From Betaproteobacteria bacterium (GTDB lineage Bacteria > Pseudomonadota > Gammaproteobacteria > Burkholderiales > SG8-41): 64,000 nucleotides of DNA. The stretch is taken from the NCBI GenBank assembly GCA_016192825.1, contig JACPTK010000002.1:51630-115629 (forward strand), read 5' to 3'. The position numbers and the translations under genes were made by a program. This document shows positions 49,193 to 58,607 of this stretch, piece after piece. Position 1 is the stretch's first letter; each line of letters opens with the position of its first letter. The notes beneath the pieces were generated by a model. It saw nothing but the letters and a program-made list of their open reading frames with translations, was not told where the DNA came from and searched no databases.

Positions 49193-50248
49193 GTGATCCT
49201 GGTCACCGGGGGTGCCGGGTTCATCGGTTCGAATTTCGTTCTGGACTGGCTGGCGCAGGAGCGCACGCCGGTCGTCAACCTCGACTATCTGACCTACGCC
49301 GGCAACCTCGACAACCTGTCGGCGCTCAGTGGCGATGAGCGCCACACCTTCATCCAGGGCGATATCAACGATCGCGCGCTGGTCGCGCGTCTCCTGCGCG
49401 AGCACCAGCCGGGTGCGGTCGTGCACTTCGCCGCGGAAAGCCACGTGGACCGCTCGATCCACGGCCCGGCCGATTTCGTCCACACCAACGTCATCGGCAC
49501 CTTCAGCCTGCTCGAAGAAGCAAGAATCTACTGGTGTTCCCTAAAGGAATCGGAAAAGGCACGTTTCCGGTTCCTTCACGTGTCCACCGACGAGGTCTAC
49601 GGCTCGCTCGGGCCGGACGACCCGCCCTTCACGGAAACCACGCCGTACGCGCCCAACAGCCCGTACGCCGCCTCCAAGGCCGCGTCCGATCACCTGGTGC
49701 GCGCCTACCATCACACCTACGGCCTGCCGGTGATCACCACCAACTGCTCCAACAACTACGGGCCGTACCAGTTTCCCGAGAAGCTGGTCCCGCTGATGGT
49801 TCTCAACGCGCTCCAGCGCCGGCCGCTTCCGGTCTACGGCGACGGCAGGAACGTGCGCGACTGGCTTTATGTCACTGACCATTGCGAGGCCGTGCGGCTC
49901 GCGCTCAAGCGCGGCCGCCCTGGTGAAACCTACAACATCGGGGGGAACGCCGAAAAAACCAACCTCGAGGTCGTCAAGACGATCTGCGCCATCCTCGACG
50001 CGCTGCGGCCGGATGAAGCGCCTCACGAGGAGCTCATCGCCTTCGTCGCGGACCGCCCGGGACACGATCGCCGCTACGCGATGGATTCCGGCAAGATCCG
50101 GAACGAACTCGGATGGCGGCCGCGCGAGCGGTTCGACACCGGGTTCAGGAAAACGGTGGAGTGGTATCTTGACCACATGCCGTGGGTGGACAACGTCGCC
50201 AGCGGCGCGTACCGCAGCTGGATCGACACCAACTACAAGAACCGGTGA
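49193..50248 (+). CDS. rmlB: dTDP-glucose 4,6-dehydratase
   Basis: Second enzyme of dTDP-L-rhamnose synthesis, an NAD-dependent extended SDR of 351 residues. Motifs are [12 protein letters not shown], the catalytic HVSTDEVYG and [21 protein letters not shown] and [11 protein letters not shown] chose the GTG at 49193 because AGGGGAG lies 7 nt upstream and homology begins at [11 protein letters not shown] 49166 is unlikely. rmlA and rmlD follow, interrupted by the small gene at 50309. Confidence 0.96.
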   Translation: MILVTGGAGFIGSNFVLDWLAQERTPVVNLDYLTYAGNLDNLSALSGDERHTFIQGDINDRALVARLLREHQPGAVVHFAAESHVDRSIHGPADFVHTNVIGTFSLLEEARIYWCSLKESEKARFRFLHVSTDEVYGSLGPDDPPFTETTPYAPNSPYAASKAASDHLVRAYHHTYGLPVITTNCSNNYGPYQFPEKLVPLMVLNALQRRPLPVYGDGRNVRDWLYVTDHCEAVRLALKRGRPGETYNIGGNAEKTNLEVVKTICAILDALRPDEAPHEELIAFVADRPGHDRRYAMDSGKIRNELGWRPRERFDTGFRKTVEWYLDHMPWVDNVASGAYRSWIDTNYKNR

Positions 50249-50284
50249 TTGAGTAATTAGGTGATTCAGTGATTAAGTGATCAA
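50245..50284. repeat. GTGATTGA octad array, left of the four-helix-bundle gene
   Basis: Five units: GTGATTGA, GTAATTAG, GTGATTCA, GTGATTAA, GTGATCAA (50245-50284). The array starts on the rmlB stop codon. Its reverse complement unit, TCAATCAC, forms the array at 50566-50600. Confidence 0.88.
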
Positions 50285-50308
50285 TCCTGCCAATATAGGG
50301 GGTTCACC

Positions 50309-50605
50309 ATGACCCGGCCACACTACAACCTCGAAGCTTGGAAGCTCGCGATGACCTTGGTGAAAAACGTCTACCAGGCGACACGTACGTTCCCTCAGGA
50401 AGAGATCTATGGCCTGACGGCGCAAATGCGACGAGCCGCCGTTTCGGTTCCCAGCAATCTTGCGGAAGGCGCCGCCCGAACAGGGCGAAGGGAATTTTCT
50501 CAGTTCCTCAGCGTCGCGAAGGGGTCTCTGAGCGAGCTGGAGACCCAACTCCTAATTTCGGCTGCTGAATCACTCAATAACTCAATCACTCAATCACTCA
50601 GATGA
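50309..50605 (+). CDS. Four-helix-bundle (S23 / 23S rRNA intervening sequence-like) protein, 3' truncated
   Basis: The 98-residue product begins like the S23/TIGR02436 family: [51 protein letters not shown] and [20 protein letters not shown]. The family usually runs about 115-130 residues with a fourth helix; here homology stops at ETQLLIS and the rest ([10 protein letters not shown]) is encoded by the 8-bp repeat. The gene is bracketed by inverted octad arrays and overlaps the rmlA start by four bases. It interrupts rmlB-rmlA and looks like an inserted, truncated gene. Function is unknown. Confidence 0.8.
   Translation: MTRPHYNLEAWKLAMTLVKNVYQATRTFPQEEIYGLTAQMRRAAVSVPSNLAEGAARTGRREFSQFLSVAKGSLSELETQLLISAAESLNNSITQSLR
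50566..50601. repeat. TCAATCAC octad array, right of the four-helix-bundle gene
   Basis: Units TGAATCAC, TCAATAAC, TCAATCAC, TCAATCAC, then TCAG (50566-50601), complementary to the left array. It is translated as the C-terminus of the four-helix-bundle gene and runs into the rmlA ATG at 50602. Confidence 0.88.
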
Positions 50606-51474
50606 AGGGCATCATCCTGGCCGGCGGGAGCGGCACGCGGCTCTACCCCGCGACGCAGGTCGTCACCAAGCAGCTGCTGCCGGTGTACGACAAGCCGATG
50701 GTCTATTACCCCCTCACGACGCTGATGCTCGCGGGGGTGCGCGACATGCTGCTGATCTCCACGCCGCAGGACACGCCGCGCTACCAGCAGTTGCTGGGCG
50801 ACGGCCGGCGCTGGGGCATCAACCTGGCCTATGCCGTCCAGCCCGAGCCCAGGGGCATCCCGCAAGCCTTCACCATCGGCGCGGACTTCATCGGAGCCGA
50901 CCCCTGTGCGCTGATCCTCGGCGACAACGTCTTCTACGGCCACAAGCTCTCGGACGAGCTCAAGGCCGCGACCGCGAAACACCGCGGCGCCACCATTTTC
51001 GCCTACCGCGTGCAGGACCCGGAGCGCTACGGCGTGATCGAATTCGACCGCTACCGCAAGGTGGTCTCGATCGAGGAGAAGCCGCAGCGGCCGAAATCGC
51101 ACTTTGCGCAGACCGGCCTTGCCATCTACGACAACCAGGTGGTGGACATCGCGCGCGCACTCAAACCCTCGGCGCGCGGCGAATTCGAGATCACGGACGT
51201 CAACCTGGAGTACCTGCGCCGCGGCGAGCTGGAAGTAGTGCTGATGGGCCGCGGCGTCGCCTGGCTCGACACCGGCACCCATGATGCGTGGCTCGCCGCC
51301 TCGACGTTCATCGAGACCATCGAGAAGCGCCAGGGGCTCAAGATCGCATGTCCCGAGGAGATCGCCTACAGCATGGGCTACATCACCGCAGCCGACCTCA
51401 AGGCGCTCGCTGCGGCCATGGGCGACAGCCCCTACGCCCGCTACCTGCGGACCGTGCTCGACGACCCGGCATGA
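50602..51474 (+). CDS. rmlA: Glucose-1-phosphate thymidylyltransferase
   Basis: First enzyme of dTDP-L-rhamnose synthesis, of 290 residues. It has [56 protein letters not shown] and [10 protein letters not shown]. rmlD overlaps its stop codon by 4 bp. Confidence 0.97.
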   Translation: MKGIILAGGSGTRLYPATQVVTKQLLPVYDKPMVYYPLTTLMLAGVRDMLLISTPQDTPRYQQLLGDGRRWGINLAYAVQPEPRGIPQAFTIGADFIGADPCALILGDNVFYGHKLSDELKAATAKHRGATIFAYRVQDPERYGVIEFDRYRKVVSIEEKPQRPKSHFAQTGLAIYDNQVVDIARALKPSARGEFEITDVNLEYLRRGELEVVLMGRGVAWLDTGTHDAWLAASTFIETIEKRQGLKIACPEEIAYSMGYITAADLKALAAAMGDSPYARYLRTVLDDPA

Positions 51475-52391
51475 CCCGCATCCTGCTGACCGGAAGAACC
51501 GGCCAGGTCGGCTGCGAATTGCGGCGCGCGCTCGCGCCCCTCGGGCAGGTGATCGCGACCGGTCGCGAGACGCTCGACCTCGCCGATCCCGATTCAATCC
51601 GCGCGGCAATCAGGGAGGTCCAGCCCGATGTCATCGTCAACGCCGCGGGCTACACGACGGTGGACAAGGCCGAGGCCGAACCCGATCTCGCGATGCGGGT
51701 CAACGGCGTTGCGTCGGGCATCCTCGCGGAGGAGGCCAGGACGCGCAATGCGCTTCTCGTTCACTACTCGACCGCGTATGTTTTCGACGGCACCAGCGAC
51801 CGGCCCTATGTCGAGGGCGACCCGCCCAATCCGGTCAACGTCTACGGCAGGACCAAGCTCGCCGGCGAGCGCGCGATCGCGGCCGCCGGCTGCGATCATC
51901 TGATCCTGCGCACGAGCTGGATCTACAGCAACCGCGGCACCAATTTCCTCACCACGATCCTGAAACTCGCGCGGGAGGGAAGAGCGCTCGCGGTAGTCGA
52001 CGATCAGGTCGGCTCGCCGACCTGGGCGCGGGCGCTCGCGGAGGCAACCGCGCAGGCGCTCGCATGCCGGCTGACACGCGATGCCCGCGCCGGCGTCTAT
52101 CACCTCACCGCCGCCGGCGAGGTGTCGCGTTACCGCCTGACCCTGAAGATACTGGAGCACGCGCGCGCCCGCTCCACGGGCGGGGATTCATGGCCGGACG
52201 TCCGGCCCATCGGCTCGGCCGGGTACCCGCTGCCCGCAACGCGCCCCCCCTACAGCGTTCTCGCCACCGACAGGATCCGGCGAGACCTTGGCGTCGCGAT
52301 GGAACATTGGGAACAGCAGCTGGAAAGATGCTTTGCGGAAGCGGGCGACGAGACCCATCGGGCCCAGCCGTCATCCCGCAACGCGTCCTGA
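51471..52391 (+). CDS. rmlD: dTDP-4-dehydrorhamnose reductase
   Basis: Final enzyme of dTDP-L-rhamnose synthesis (306 residues, extended SDR). Motifs are [47 protein letters not shown] and [14 protein letters not shown]. The ATG at 51471 overlaps the rmlA TGA. The 3,5-epimerase gene rmlC is not present in the window. It ends 62 nt from the convergent Nudix gene. Confidence 0.95.
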   Translation: MTRILLTGRTGQVGCELRRALAPLGQVIATGRETLDLADPDSIRAAIREVQPDVIVNAAGYTTVDKAEAEPDLAMRVNGVASGILAEEARTRNALLVHYSTAYVFDGTSDRPYVEGDPPNPVNVYGRTKLAGERAIAAAGCDHLILRTSWIYSNRGTNFLTTILKLAREGRALAVVDDQVGSPTWARALAEATAQALACRLTRDARAGVYHLTAAGEVSRYRLTLKILEHARARSTGGDSWPDVRPIGSAGYPLPATRPPYSVLATDRIRRDLGVAMEHWEQQLERCFAEAGDETHRAQPSSRNAS

Positions 52392-52453
52392 GGATCGCCG
52401 GGCAGCGCCGCGGCCGGCTTCATGCCCGATGAGCGCGCCATGTTCGTCCGGCT

Positions 52454-52921
52454 TCACGGCCGGAAACGGTCTCTCCTGCTGTGCAGCCAGATCGCGAACG
52501 CATCGTAAGGCGTGACACGCGGCTGCGACAGGATCTCCGCCGCCGCAAACGCCTCCAATCGGGCGCCTTCGTGCAGCACGAGGCGCGAATAGTCCGCGTT
52601 CGCGACCTGCGCCTCGTAATAAATCCGGTAGACCTTGCGCTGTCCGAGCCGGCCAAAGTCGAAGTCGAAGCGGGTGAATTCCCGGGCGCCGGTCACGGCG
52701 AGCTCGAGCTCCTCGCGCAACTCCCGGCGGAGCGTTTGCTCCGGGGTTTCCCCCGCGTCGACTGCGCCGCCGAAGCACCCCCAGTGGTCCGGATAGAAGA
52801 TGTCGGGCTTGGGGTCGCGCAGCTGCATGAGGTAGCGCCCGTCCTCCAGCTGCAATAGCGCCGCCACGGCGTCCGCAGCGCGGATCCTTCCCGTGGCGGA
52901 GAGAAAGACAGGCGCGTCCAA
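52454..52921 (-). CDS. Nudix hydrolase
   Basis: The 155-residue product has a complete Nudix box, GAVDAGETPEQTLRRELREE, preceded by DHWGCFGG. Nudix enzymes hydrolyse nucleoside diphosphates linked to other groups. As the last gene of the sugar operon it may act on a nucleotide-sugar or a side product, a guess from context. It lies 41 nt downstream of the transketolase C-terminal subunit. Confidence 0.88.
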   Translation of the reverse strand: MDAPVFLSATGRIRAADAVAALLQLEDGRYLMQLRDPKPDIFYPDHWGCFGGAVDAGETPEQTLRRELREELELAVTGAREFTRFDFDFGRLGQRKVYRIYYEAQVANADYSRLVLHEGARLEAFAAAEILSQPRVTPYDAFAIWLHSRRDRFRP

Positions 52922-52962
52922 GGGGTGCCAGAAGCGGTCGGTCGTGCGAGCGGCCAGTCCGC

Positions 52963-53883
52963 TCAGGCGAGACCCAGCTTGCCCGCCAGCGTCGTCGCGT
53001 CGAGCCCGTGCGCCGCGAGCAGATCGCCGTGGGAGCCGTAGTTATGAAGAAACGCGTCCTGAAGCGAGAAGCAATCGACGCGGCATCGGGCATCGAGGTC
53101 CCAGGCGATTTCCTTGACGCGCGATCCGAGACCGCCAGACGGCGCCATCTCCTCGATGACGATCACGCGCTTGTGGCGCCGCAGCGCCGTCTCGATGCCC
53201 TCCCGGTCGAGCGGCTTGACGGTGTGGACCGAGACCAGCGAAGCGCTTTCCCCGCGCGCCTCGAATTTCGCGGCGAGCTCCGCCCCCACTTTCAGGATCG
53301 GGCCGTAGCCGAGGATGCAGACGTCTTCACCGCGCTTGAGATAGCGCAGCTTGCCGAACATGAAGCCGTCCGCGGCGCTCGCCGTCAGGTCGGGCTCGCC
53401 CGCCTTGGCGAGGCGGAGGTAAACGGGGCCCCGCTCCTGTTTCACGCACCACTGCGTGGCCAACCGCGTCTCGGCGGGATCGCACGGCGCGATGACACTC
53501 ATGTTGGGAATCGCCGAGGCGACCGCCACGTCCTCCTGGGCGTGGTGCGTGCCGCCCAGCGTGGAGTAAGTGACCCCGCCGCCGATCCCGACGATGGTCA
53601 CCGGCAGGTTCTGGTAGCACAGGTCCACCCGCACGAACTCGAACGGGCGGAACAGCGTGAAGGTGGCGATGGTGTACGCGAACGGGCGCAGGCCGCGCAG
53701 GGCCAGGCCGGCGCAAAGGCCGATCATGACCTGCTCGGCGACGCCGGTGTTGATGAAACGCGCGGGCCAGGTCTGTCGGAACTTGTCCATGGCGCCCGCC
53801 GGCGAGATGTCGGCGACCACCACGCACAGGCGCTCGTCCTGCTGTCCCGCCTCGAAGAACGTGTTGGCGAAGGTGTTCCTCAC
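52963..53883 (-). CDS. Transketolase family, C-terminal subunit
   Basis: The 306-residue product covers the PYR and C-terminal domains of a transketolase. The catalytic Glu of the PYR domain lies in NTGVAEQVMIGLCAGLA; other signs are GVTYSTLGGTHHAQEDVA and the C-terminal ILGYGPILKVGAELAAKF. The ThDP pyrophosphate domain is encoded by the adjacent gene, with a 4-bp GTGA overlap. Together they should transfer a two-carbon ketol unit. The acceptor is unknown; position in a sugar operon suggests a specialised one. Confidence 0.9.
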   Translation of the reverse strand: MRNTFANTFFEAGQQDERLCVVVADISPAGAMDKFRQTWPARFINTGVAEQVMIGLCAGLALRGLRPFAYTIATFTLFRPFEFVRVDLCYQNLPVTIVGIGGGVTYSTLGGTHHAQEDVAVASAIPNMSVIAPCDPAETRLATQWCVKQERGPVYLRLAKAGEPDLTASAADGFMFGKLRYLKRGEDVCILGYGPILKVGAELAAKFEARGESASLVSVHTVKPLDREGIETALRRHKRVIVIEEMAPSGGLGSRVKEIAWDLDARCRVDCFSLQDAFLHNYGSHGDLLAAHGLDATTLAGKLGLA

Positions 53884-54722
53884 GAGGCCACTTCCTTCAG
53901 CTCGGCAAGCGCCTTCTGGTACTCGTCCTTGCTGGGAGAGCGGTAATGCCAGATCGGCACGTGCTCCATGTAAGAGACGCCGCGGCCCTTCACCGTCCTG
54001 CCGACGAGAAAGAACGGCTGCTTTCCGCCGCGGTTCGTCACCGCGCCGTATACCGCCGCCGCATCATGACCGTTGACTTCCTCGGTTTCCCAGCCGAACG
54101 CGCGCGCCTTGTCCACGATCGGATAGAAATGCGGGTGCGTCACGGAGGTCCGCCCCAAACCCTGGAAGTCGTTCAGGTCGAGTATCGCCACCAGGTTTCC
54201 CAGGCCCAGGTTCGCCGCCATCATCATCGACTCCCAGGTCGAACCTTCCTGCATTTCGCCGTCGGAGAGCACGGTGTAGATCACCGTGTCGCGGCTTTGG
54301 ATCCTCTCGGCGTAGGCCATGCCGGTGCAGATGCCCATGCCGTGCCCGAGCGAGCCGGTCGAGGCCTCGATGCCCGGCGTGCCGTAGTCCGGATGCGCGC
54401 CGAGGCGGCCGGCCGGCGTGCAGTACGCCGCAAGGTCGCCGCTTAGCAGCACGCCCAATTCCTCCAGTATCACGTATTGCGAGAGGCAGCCGTGGCCCTT
54501 GGACATGACGAAGCTGTCGCGAAAACCGGAGTTGCCGCGGCCCGGATCGCGCCGCAGGAGGCCGTGGTAGACGACGTCCACCATCTCGAGGCAGGAGAAA
54601 GCCGGCGCGACGTGCAGCGCGGTCACCCGCTGCGAAATGTCCAGGATGCGGCGCCGGTAGCGCAGGCAACGCTGGCGCGCCGCCGCGACGTCGAATCCCG
54701 CCTGTCGCTCGATCTTCCCCAT
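53880..54722 (-). CDS. Transketolase family, N-terminal (ThDP-binding) subunit
   Basis: The 280-residue product carries the PP domain: SKGHGCLSQYVILEE, GSLGHGMGICTGMA, and the ThDP/Mg motif beginning LSDGEMQEGSTWES and ending ILDLNDFQG (usual GDGE is SDGE here). I take the ATG at 54722, since the upstream frame belongs to the SDR gene. The two halves are separate proteins, as in other split bacterial transketolases. Confidence 0.92.
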   Translation of the reverse strand: MGKIERQAGFDVAAARQRCLRYRRRILDISQRVTALHVAPAFSCLEMVDVVYHGLLRRDPGRGNSGFRDSFVMSKGHGCLSQYVILEELGVLLSGDLAAYCTPAGRLGAHPDYGTPGIEASTGSLGHGMGICTGMAYAERIQSRDTVIYTVLSDGEMQEGSTWESMMMAANLGLGNLVAILDLNDFQGLGRTSVTHPHFYPIVDKARAFGWETEEVNGHDAAAVYGAVTNRGGKQPFFLVGRTVKGRGVSYMEHVPIWHYRSPSKDEYQKALAELKEVAS

Positions 54723-54736
54723 CAGGGCATCCCGCC

Positions 54737-55726
54737 TCAAGCGCGCAGCACGTAGTCCATCGGCCAGTCCCGCAGCTCGCCGAGGTACTTGCGGCCCCAG
54801 TCCACCATCTCCTTCAGCCCTTCCTGCCAGCCGATCCGGGGTTCCCAGCCGACATCGCGCTTGATCGCGCTGGAGTCCAGCCAGTAGCGCGAGTCCTGCC
54901 CCAGGCGATCCTCGGTCATCTCGGCGAGCTGCGTGAACGGAATGCCCAGCGCTTCCGCGGTCAGTTCGACGACGCGGCGGATCGAGGTGGGTTCCTTCGG
55001 GCCGGCGTTGTAGACGGCGCCGAGCGGCGCCTTTTCCGACACCAGGTGGATGGCCCGGGCGAGGTCGCGCGCATGGATGTAGGACTTCTCGGCCCTGCCG
55101 CCGCCCTGCAGCGGGAGTTTCCGTCCGGTCAGGCCGCAGATCACGGTCTTCGGGATGACGCGGTGAAGCAGCTGCCCCGGGCAGTAGGCGTTCGACGGCC
55201 GGATGATGTTCATCGGGAACTTGAGAAAGCGGTGGACCGAGATGAGATACATGTCGAACGCCGCCTTGGAGGCGGCGTACGGGCTGGTCGGCTGGATCGG
55301 CGTGTCCTCCTTCGCCGCGAAACCGACCGAACCGTAGAGCTCGGAGGTCCCGATCTGGATGAAACGCTCCAGATAGTCCCGCTTCATCAGTTCCTCGGCG
55401 AGCCGCGCGAGCGCCATCGAGTTGGTCTCGAAGAAGCGCCACGACTTCTTCCACGACACCGCGCCCTCGCCCTGCGCCGCGTAGTTGACGATGACCTGTG
55501 GCTTCTCCCGGTCGAGCAGCTCGAGGACCGAGTCCAGCTCGTAGGTGATGTGATAGGCGTGGTACTGGAAGTTCTTGCGTTTCTCGATGTTGAGCGAAAA
55601 CGGTTCCGGCCGCAGGGGATTGCGCCCGACGCCGATCACCTTCTTCGCGTCAGCGTGGTCGAGCAGGTAGAACGCGGTGTGGATTCCGAAGGAACCTCCC
55701 GCGCCCAATATGGCATAAGTCTTCAT
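54737..55726 (-). CDS. NAD-dependent sugar epimerase/dehydratase (extended SDR)
   Basis: Rossmann protein of 329 residues: AILGAGGSFGIHTAFYLLD, NYAAQGEGAVSW, IGTSELYGSV and the catalytic YAASKAAFD, with PSNAYCPGQLLHRVIP and SYIHARDLARAI. It resembles nucleotide-sugar 4,6-dehydratases and 4-epimerases. GAGGAAA precedes the ATG by about 8 nt. The exact reaction is not readable. Confidence 0.88.
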   Translation of the reverse strand: MKTYAILGAGGSFGIHTAFYLLDHADAKKVIGVGRNPLRPEPFSLNIEKRKNFQYHAYHITYELDSVLELLDREKPQVIVNYAAQGEGAVSWKKSWRFFETNSMALARLAEELMKRDYLERFIQIGTSELYGSVGFAAKEDTPIQPTSPYAASKAAFDMYLISVHRFLKFPMNIIRPSNAYCPGQLLHRVIPKTVICGLTGRKLPLQGGGRAEKSYIHARDLARAIHLVSEKAPLGAVYNAGPKEPTSIRRVVELTAEALGIPFTQLAEMTEDRLGQDSRYWLDSSAIKRDVGWEPRIGWQEGLKEMVDWGRKYLGELRDWPMDYVLRA

Positions 55727-55770
55727 TCAGGCATTTCCTCGCCACCTGAAGTGGCACGCATTGTAGGGAG

Positions 55771-56427
55771 TCACTCGAGTATCGTCCAATAGTAGTCACC
55801 GGTGTAGCCGGCCTCGGCAAAAAGCCTGAGCCAGCCGTCCGGGTAGTCGTGAAACTTGGCCGTCAGCACCCAGCTCAGGAACAGCTCGCGCTGTTCCGGC
55901 GTGCGATACGAATCCACCTGGATGAAGCCGCGTCCCGGCGCCAGGCGCTCGACCTCCCGCGCCGCGCGTATCGCGTCGGCGCGCTCGAAGTTGTGGAGGG
56001 TATTGAGGGAGATCACGGCGCTGAAGCTCCCGTCGGGAAACGGCAGCCGGTCCGCGCTCCCCAGGTGCAGGCGCCCGACGACCTCGGGTTCGCAGTGCAT
56101 CAGCGCATACTCCGAAATGTCGAGCCCGAACGCTTCCAGTCCCGGGCACACCTTCATCAGGTCCTTCACCAGGAAGCCTTTCGCGCACCCCACGTCGAGC
56201 ACGCGGTCGCCCGGCTTGAGGTTGAAGTGCCGGATGATGTCCTCGGCGATGGGAATCCAGCGGCCGTCGTAGCGGTAGCCGCCGTAGCCGACCTCGCGCG
56301 GGCCGTCGAAATACTGCTCCCCGTACTGGCGCGAGATCGCGATGTTCTCCGGCGTCTGCGCCTCCTTTCGTTTCTCGAGGTTGCGCTTCGTCCTCGGCAG
56401 GCGAGCGAGCAGGTTCACTTCCGCCAT
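55771..56427 (-). CDS. Class I SAM-dependent methyltransferase
   Basis: The 218-residue product has the SAM motif VLDVGCAKGFLVKDLM, an acidic ribose-binding region FGLDISEYAL, and motif IV AVISLNTLHNFE. The ATG shares one base with the stop codon of the preceding SDR gene (TGATG). A sugar O- or C-methyl group is the likely product in this operon, by context only. Confidence 0.88.
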   Translation of the reverse strand: MAEVNLLARLPRTKRNLEKRKEAQTPENIAISRQYGEQYFDGPREVGYGGYRYDGRWIPIAEDIIRHFNLKPGDRVLDVGCAKGFLVKDLMKVCPGLEAFGLDISEYALMHCEPEVVGRLHLGSADRLPFPDGSFSAVISLNTLHNFERADAIRAAREVERLAPGRGFIQVDSYRTPEQRELFLSWVLTAKFHDYPDGWLRLFAEAGYTGDYYWTILE

Positions 56428-57311
56428 CAGCCCCTCGCGCTCATTTCCCGGTGCGCGCGCGCGATCCCTTCCTCCAGCGGGATGAAGCGGAACTTGGGGA
56501 ACGCCTTGATCAGGTGGGTCACGTCGTAGTGCCGGTGCGTGATCGGGTTGGCGCGCGCCGTCTCGACGATCTCGACCGGCTTGCCGAACTGCGCCGCGAC
56601 GAGCCGGGCCAGTTCCTTGAACGAGATGGAGCGCCCCGTCGCGAGGTTGAGCGTGCCCGTGCTCTTGTGCAGCAGGCAGCGCACGGTGAGAGCCGCCACG
56701 TCGTCCACATGAATGTGATCGCGCGTTTCCTCCCCGGCCCCGAAGAGCGTGATCTTGCCGTCCTTGTGCGCCGCGCGGCGGAACCGGTTCGGCCCGTAGG
56801 CGTTGTGCGTGTCGTCCACGCCGTAGACCAGCGTCGGACGAAGCACCAGCACGGGCGTCTGTGCGAGGCTTTTCGCCATGATCTCGCGAGTGTAGTGCAT
56901 CGCGCCGTAAAGATCCTGCGGCGAGGCGGGAGTGTCCTCGGTGACTTGCGACACGGCCAGATTGTAAACGGCATCGGAGCTGAAATAGGTGAGGTGCGCG
57001 CACCCGGTTTTTTCGATCGCTGCGCACACGTGCTGCATCATGGCCAGATTCCGCATGAGGGTGCCGGCGTCGCGGCCCTTGTCCGGGGTCAGCGCGGCAA
57101 GCATGACGACCGCGTCTTCGGGGCGCAGTTGCGTGACAAGCCGCTCGACGCTGGCGGGCTCGGTCAGGTTGACGTCGACCGAGCCGAGCGCCAGTTGCGC
57201 GATGCCTTCGTCTTCGAGCCGGCGGCGAAGCGCCATGCCGATGAAGCCGCGCGCGCCGATCAGCACGACCCGCTTCGGCGCCTGCGGCTGTGCACTTTGA
57301 TGGTTAACCAT
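56427..57311 (-). CDS. NAD-dependent epimerase-like SDR with His at the catalytic Lys position
   Basis: Extended SDR of 294 residues: VVLIGARGFIGMALRRRL, LTYFSSDAVYN, HVDDVAALTVRCL. The catalytic pair normally YxxxK reads YGAMH in LYGAMHYTREIMAK, so His replaces Lys. It may therefore be a reductase variant or use a different general acid. It lies 31 nt after the dehydrogenase-like gene. Confidence 0.85.
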   Translation of the reverse strand: MVNHQSAQPQAPKRVVLIGARGFIGMALRRRLEDEGIAQLALGSVDVNLTEPASVERLVTQLRPEDAVVMLAALTPDKGRDAGTLMRNLAMMQHVCAAIEKTGCAHLTYFSSDAVYNLAVSQVTEDTPASPQDLYGAMHYTREIMAKSLAQTPVLVLRPTLVYGVDDTHNAYGPNRFRRAAHKDGKITLFGAGEETRDHIHVDDVAALTVRCLLHKSTGTLNLATGRSISFKELARLVAAQFGKPVEIVETARANPITHRHYDVTHLIKAFPKFRFIPLEEGIARAHREMSARG

Positions 57312-57342
57312 CGTTCATGCCTCGATCTCCAATAAACGACAT

Positions 57343-58605
57343 TCAGCTGACGCCCAGCGTGTAGTAAGCAAGGCCGGCGCCCCGGCATGCGGCGGCATTC
57401 ATCAGGGCGTAAGGATCGAGTACCACCCTGCCGCGCATGCGCCTGGCGAGATCGCGTGGATCGATTTTGCGGAACTGTTCCCACGGCGTCATCACGGCCA
57501 GCGCGTCCGCCCCCTCACAGGCATCGAGCTCCGACTTCGCCGCGTGGCAGCGCGCATGGGGCGCCATCGACGCCGGCACCACCGGGTCGAATACGCGCGC
57601 CCGCACGGTCCCCAGCGACGCGAGCAGCGCGATCGAGGCCGAGTTCTTGGTGGAATGCGTGTCCTGCTTGTACGCGAGCCCCAGCACCGCGATCACCGGA
57701 TCGTCGATCCGCGTGAGGACCGTTTCCCACAGCACGCGTAACGCCCAGTCGCGGCGGTGACCGCTGTTGGCGACAAGGGCGCGAACGAGCTCCATGTGGC
57801 TGCCGGTCTCGTCGGCGAGCCGCAGCAGGGTCGCGAGATCGCGTTCAAGGTTCCCCCCGGCAAGGCCCAGTCCCGGCGCGAGGTAGGCGTGCTGCCCGAT
57901 GCGGCGGTCGAGCCTCAACGCGGGGGCGATCTCGCTCCAGTCGGCCCCGATGCGCTCGCTCAGCTCGGCGAGCGTGTTCGCGACGGTAACCGATGCGACG
58001 AGGCAGCAATTGATCGCGATCTTGGCAAGCTCCGCGCTCTCGTAGCGCATCGCGAGCACCGGGCAATCGAACGAACGCAGGAATTGCGCGAGGGCGTCGG
58101 GCAGTGCACGCGCGGGCTCGGCGCAGCCGATCATGAATCGCTCCGGCCGCGTCGCGCGCTCCACCGCCCGCCCGAACACGAGGGTCTCGACCTGGTAGAA
58201 CCGGCGGCTCTCGGGGATGGCCAGCGAGCGCGTGAAGCCGGGCGGCACCTGGCACAGCACCACCAGCAGCGCCGCCTCTCCCAGATGCGGCGTGACCGAA
58301 TCGATGAGCGCGCGGATGCCGGCGAGCTCGCTTTGACCGGCGTCATCGGTGGGCACGTCCGGGGAAATGTAGACGACATCGCACGGCGCAAGCGCCGCAG
58401 GATCGGAGGCAAAGGACAGTTTCGCGCGATACTCGTGCAACAGCTCGGGCAGTCCCGGTTCCACGACCGTCGGCTTCGAAGCGATCAGCTGCGCGATCAG
58501 GCTCGCATCCGCGTCGAAGCCAATGGTGCGGAAACCGCGCGCGGCGCTCGCTGCCGCGGAGTTGATGCCGAGATGCGTCATGCCGGCGAATCCGATGGTG
58601 GGCAT
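57343..58605 (-). CDS. UDP-glucose/GDP-mannose dehydrogenase-like protein lacking the catalytic Cys
   Basis: The 420-residue product is built like a nucleotide-sugar 6-dehydrogenase: NAD domain IGFAGMTHLGINSAAAS, central helix ELAKIAINCCLVASVTVANTL with the conserved Lys and Asn, and C-terminal VLGLAYKQDTHSTKNS. The active-site loop normally GFGGSCFPKD reads GLGLAGGNLERD, so the catalytic Cys is missing. The usual four-electron oxidation to a uronic acid is therefore unlikely; a two-electron oxidation, a structural role or another chemistry is possible. The start is ATG 58605, two bases after the stop of the preceding gene. Confidence 0.85.
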   Translation of the reverse strand: MPTIGFAGMTHLGINSAAASAARGFRTIGFDADASLIAQLIASKPTVVEPGLPELLHEYRAKLSFASDPAALAPCDVVYISPDVPTDDAGQSELAGIRALIDSVTPHLGEAALLVVLCQVPPGFTRSLAIPESRRFYQVETLVFGRAVERATRPERFMIGCAEPARALPDALAQFLRSFDCPVLAMRYESAELAKIAINCCLVASVTVANTLAELSERIGADWSEIAPALRLDRRIGQHAYLAPGLGLAGGNLERDLATLLRLADETGSHMELVRALVANSGHRRDWALRVLWETVLTRIDDPVIAVLGLAYKQDTHSTKNSASIALLASLGTVRARVFDPVVPASMAPHARCHAAKSELDACEGADALAVMTPWEQFRKIDPRDLARRMRGRVVLDPYALMNAAACRGAGLAYYTLGVS

Positions 58606-58607
58606 GC

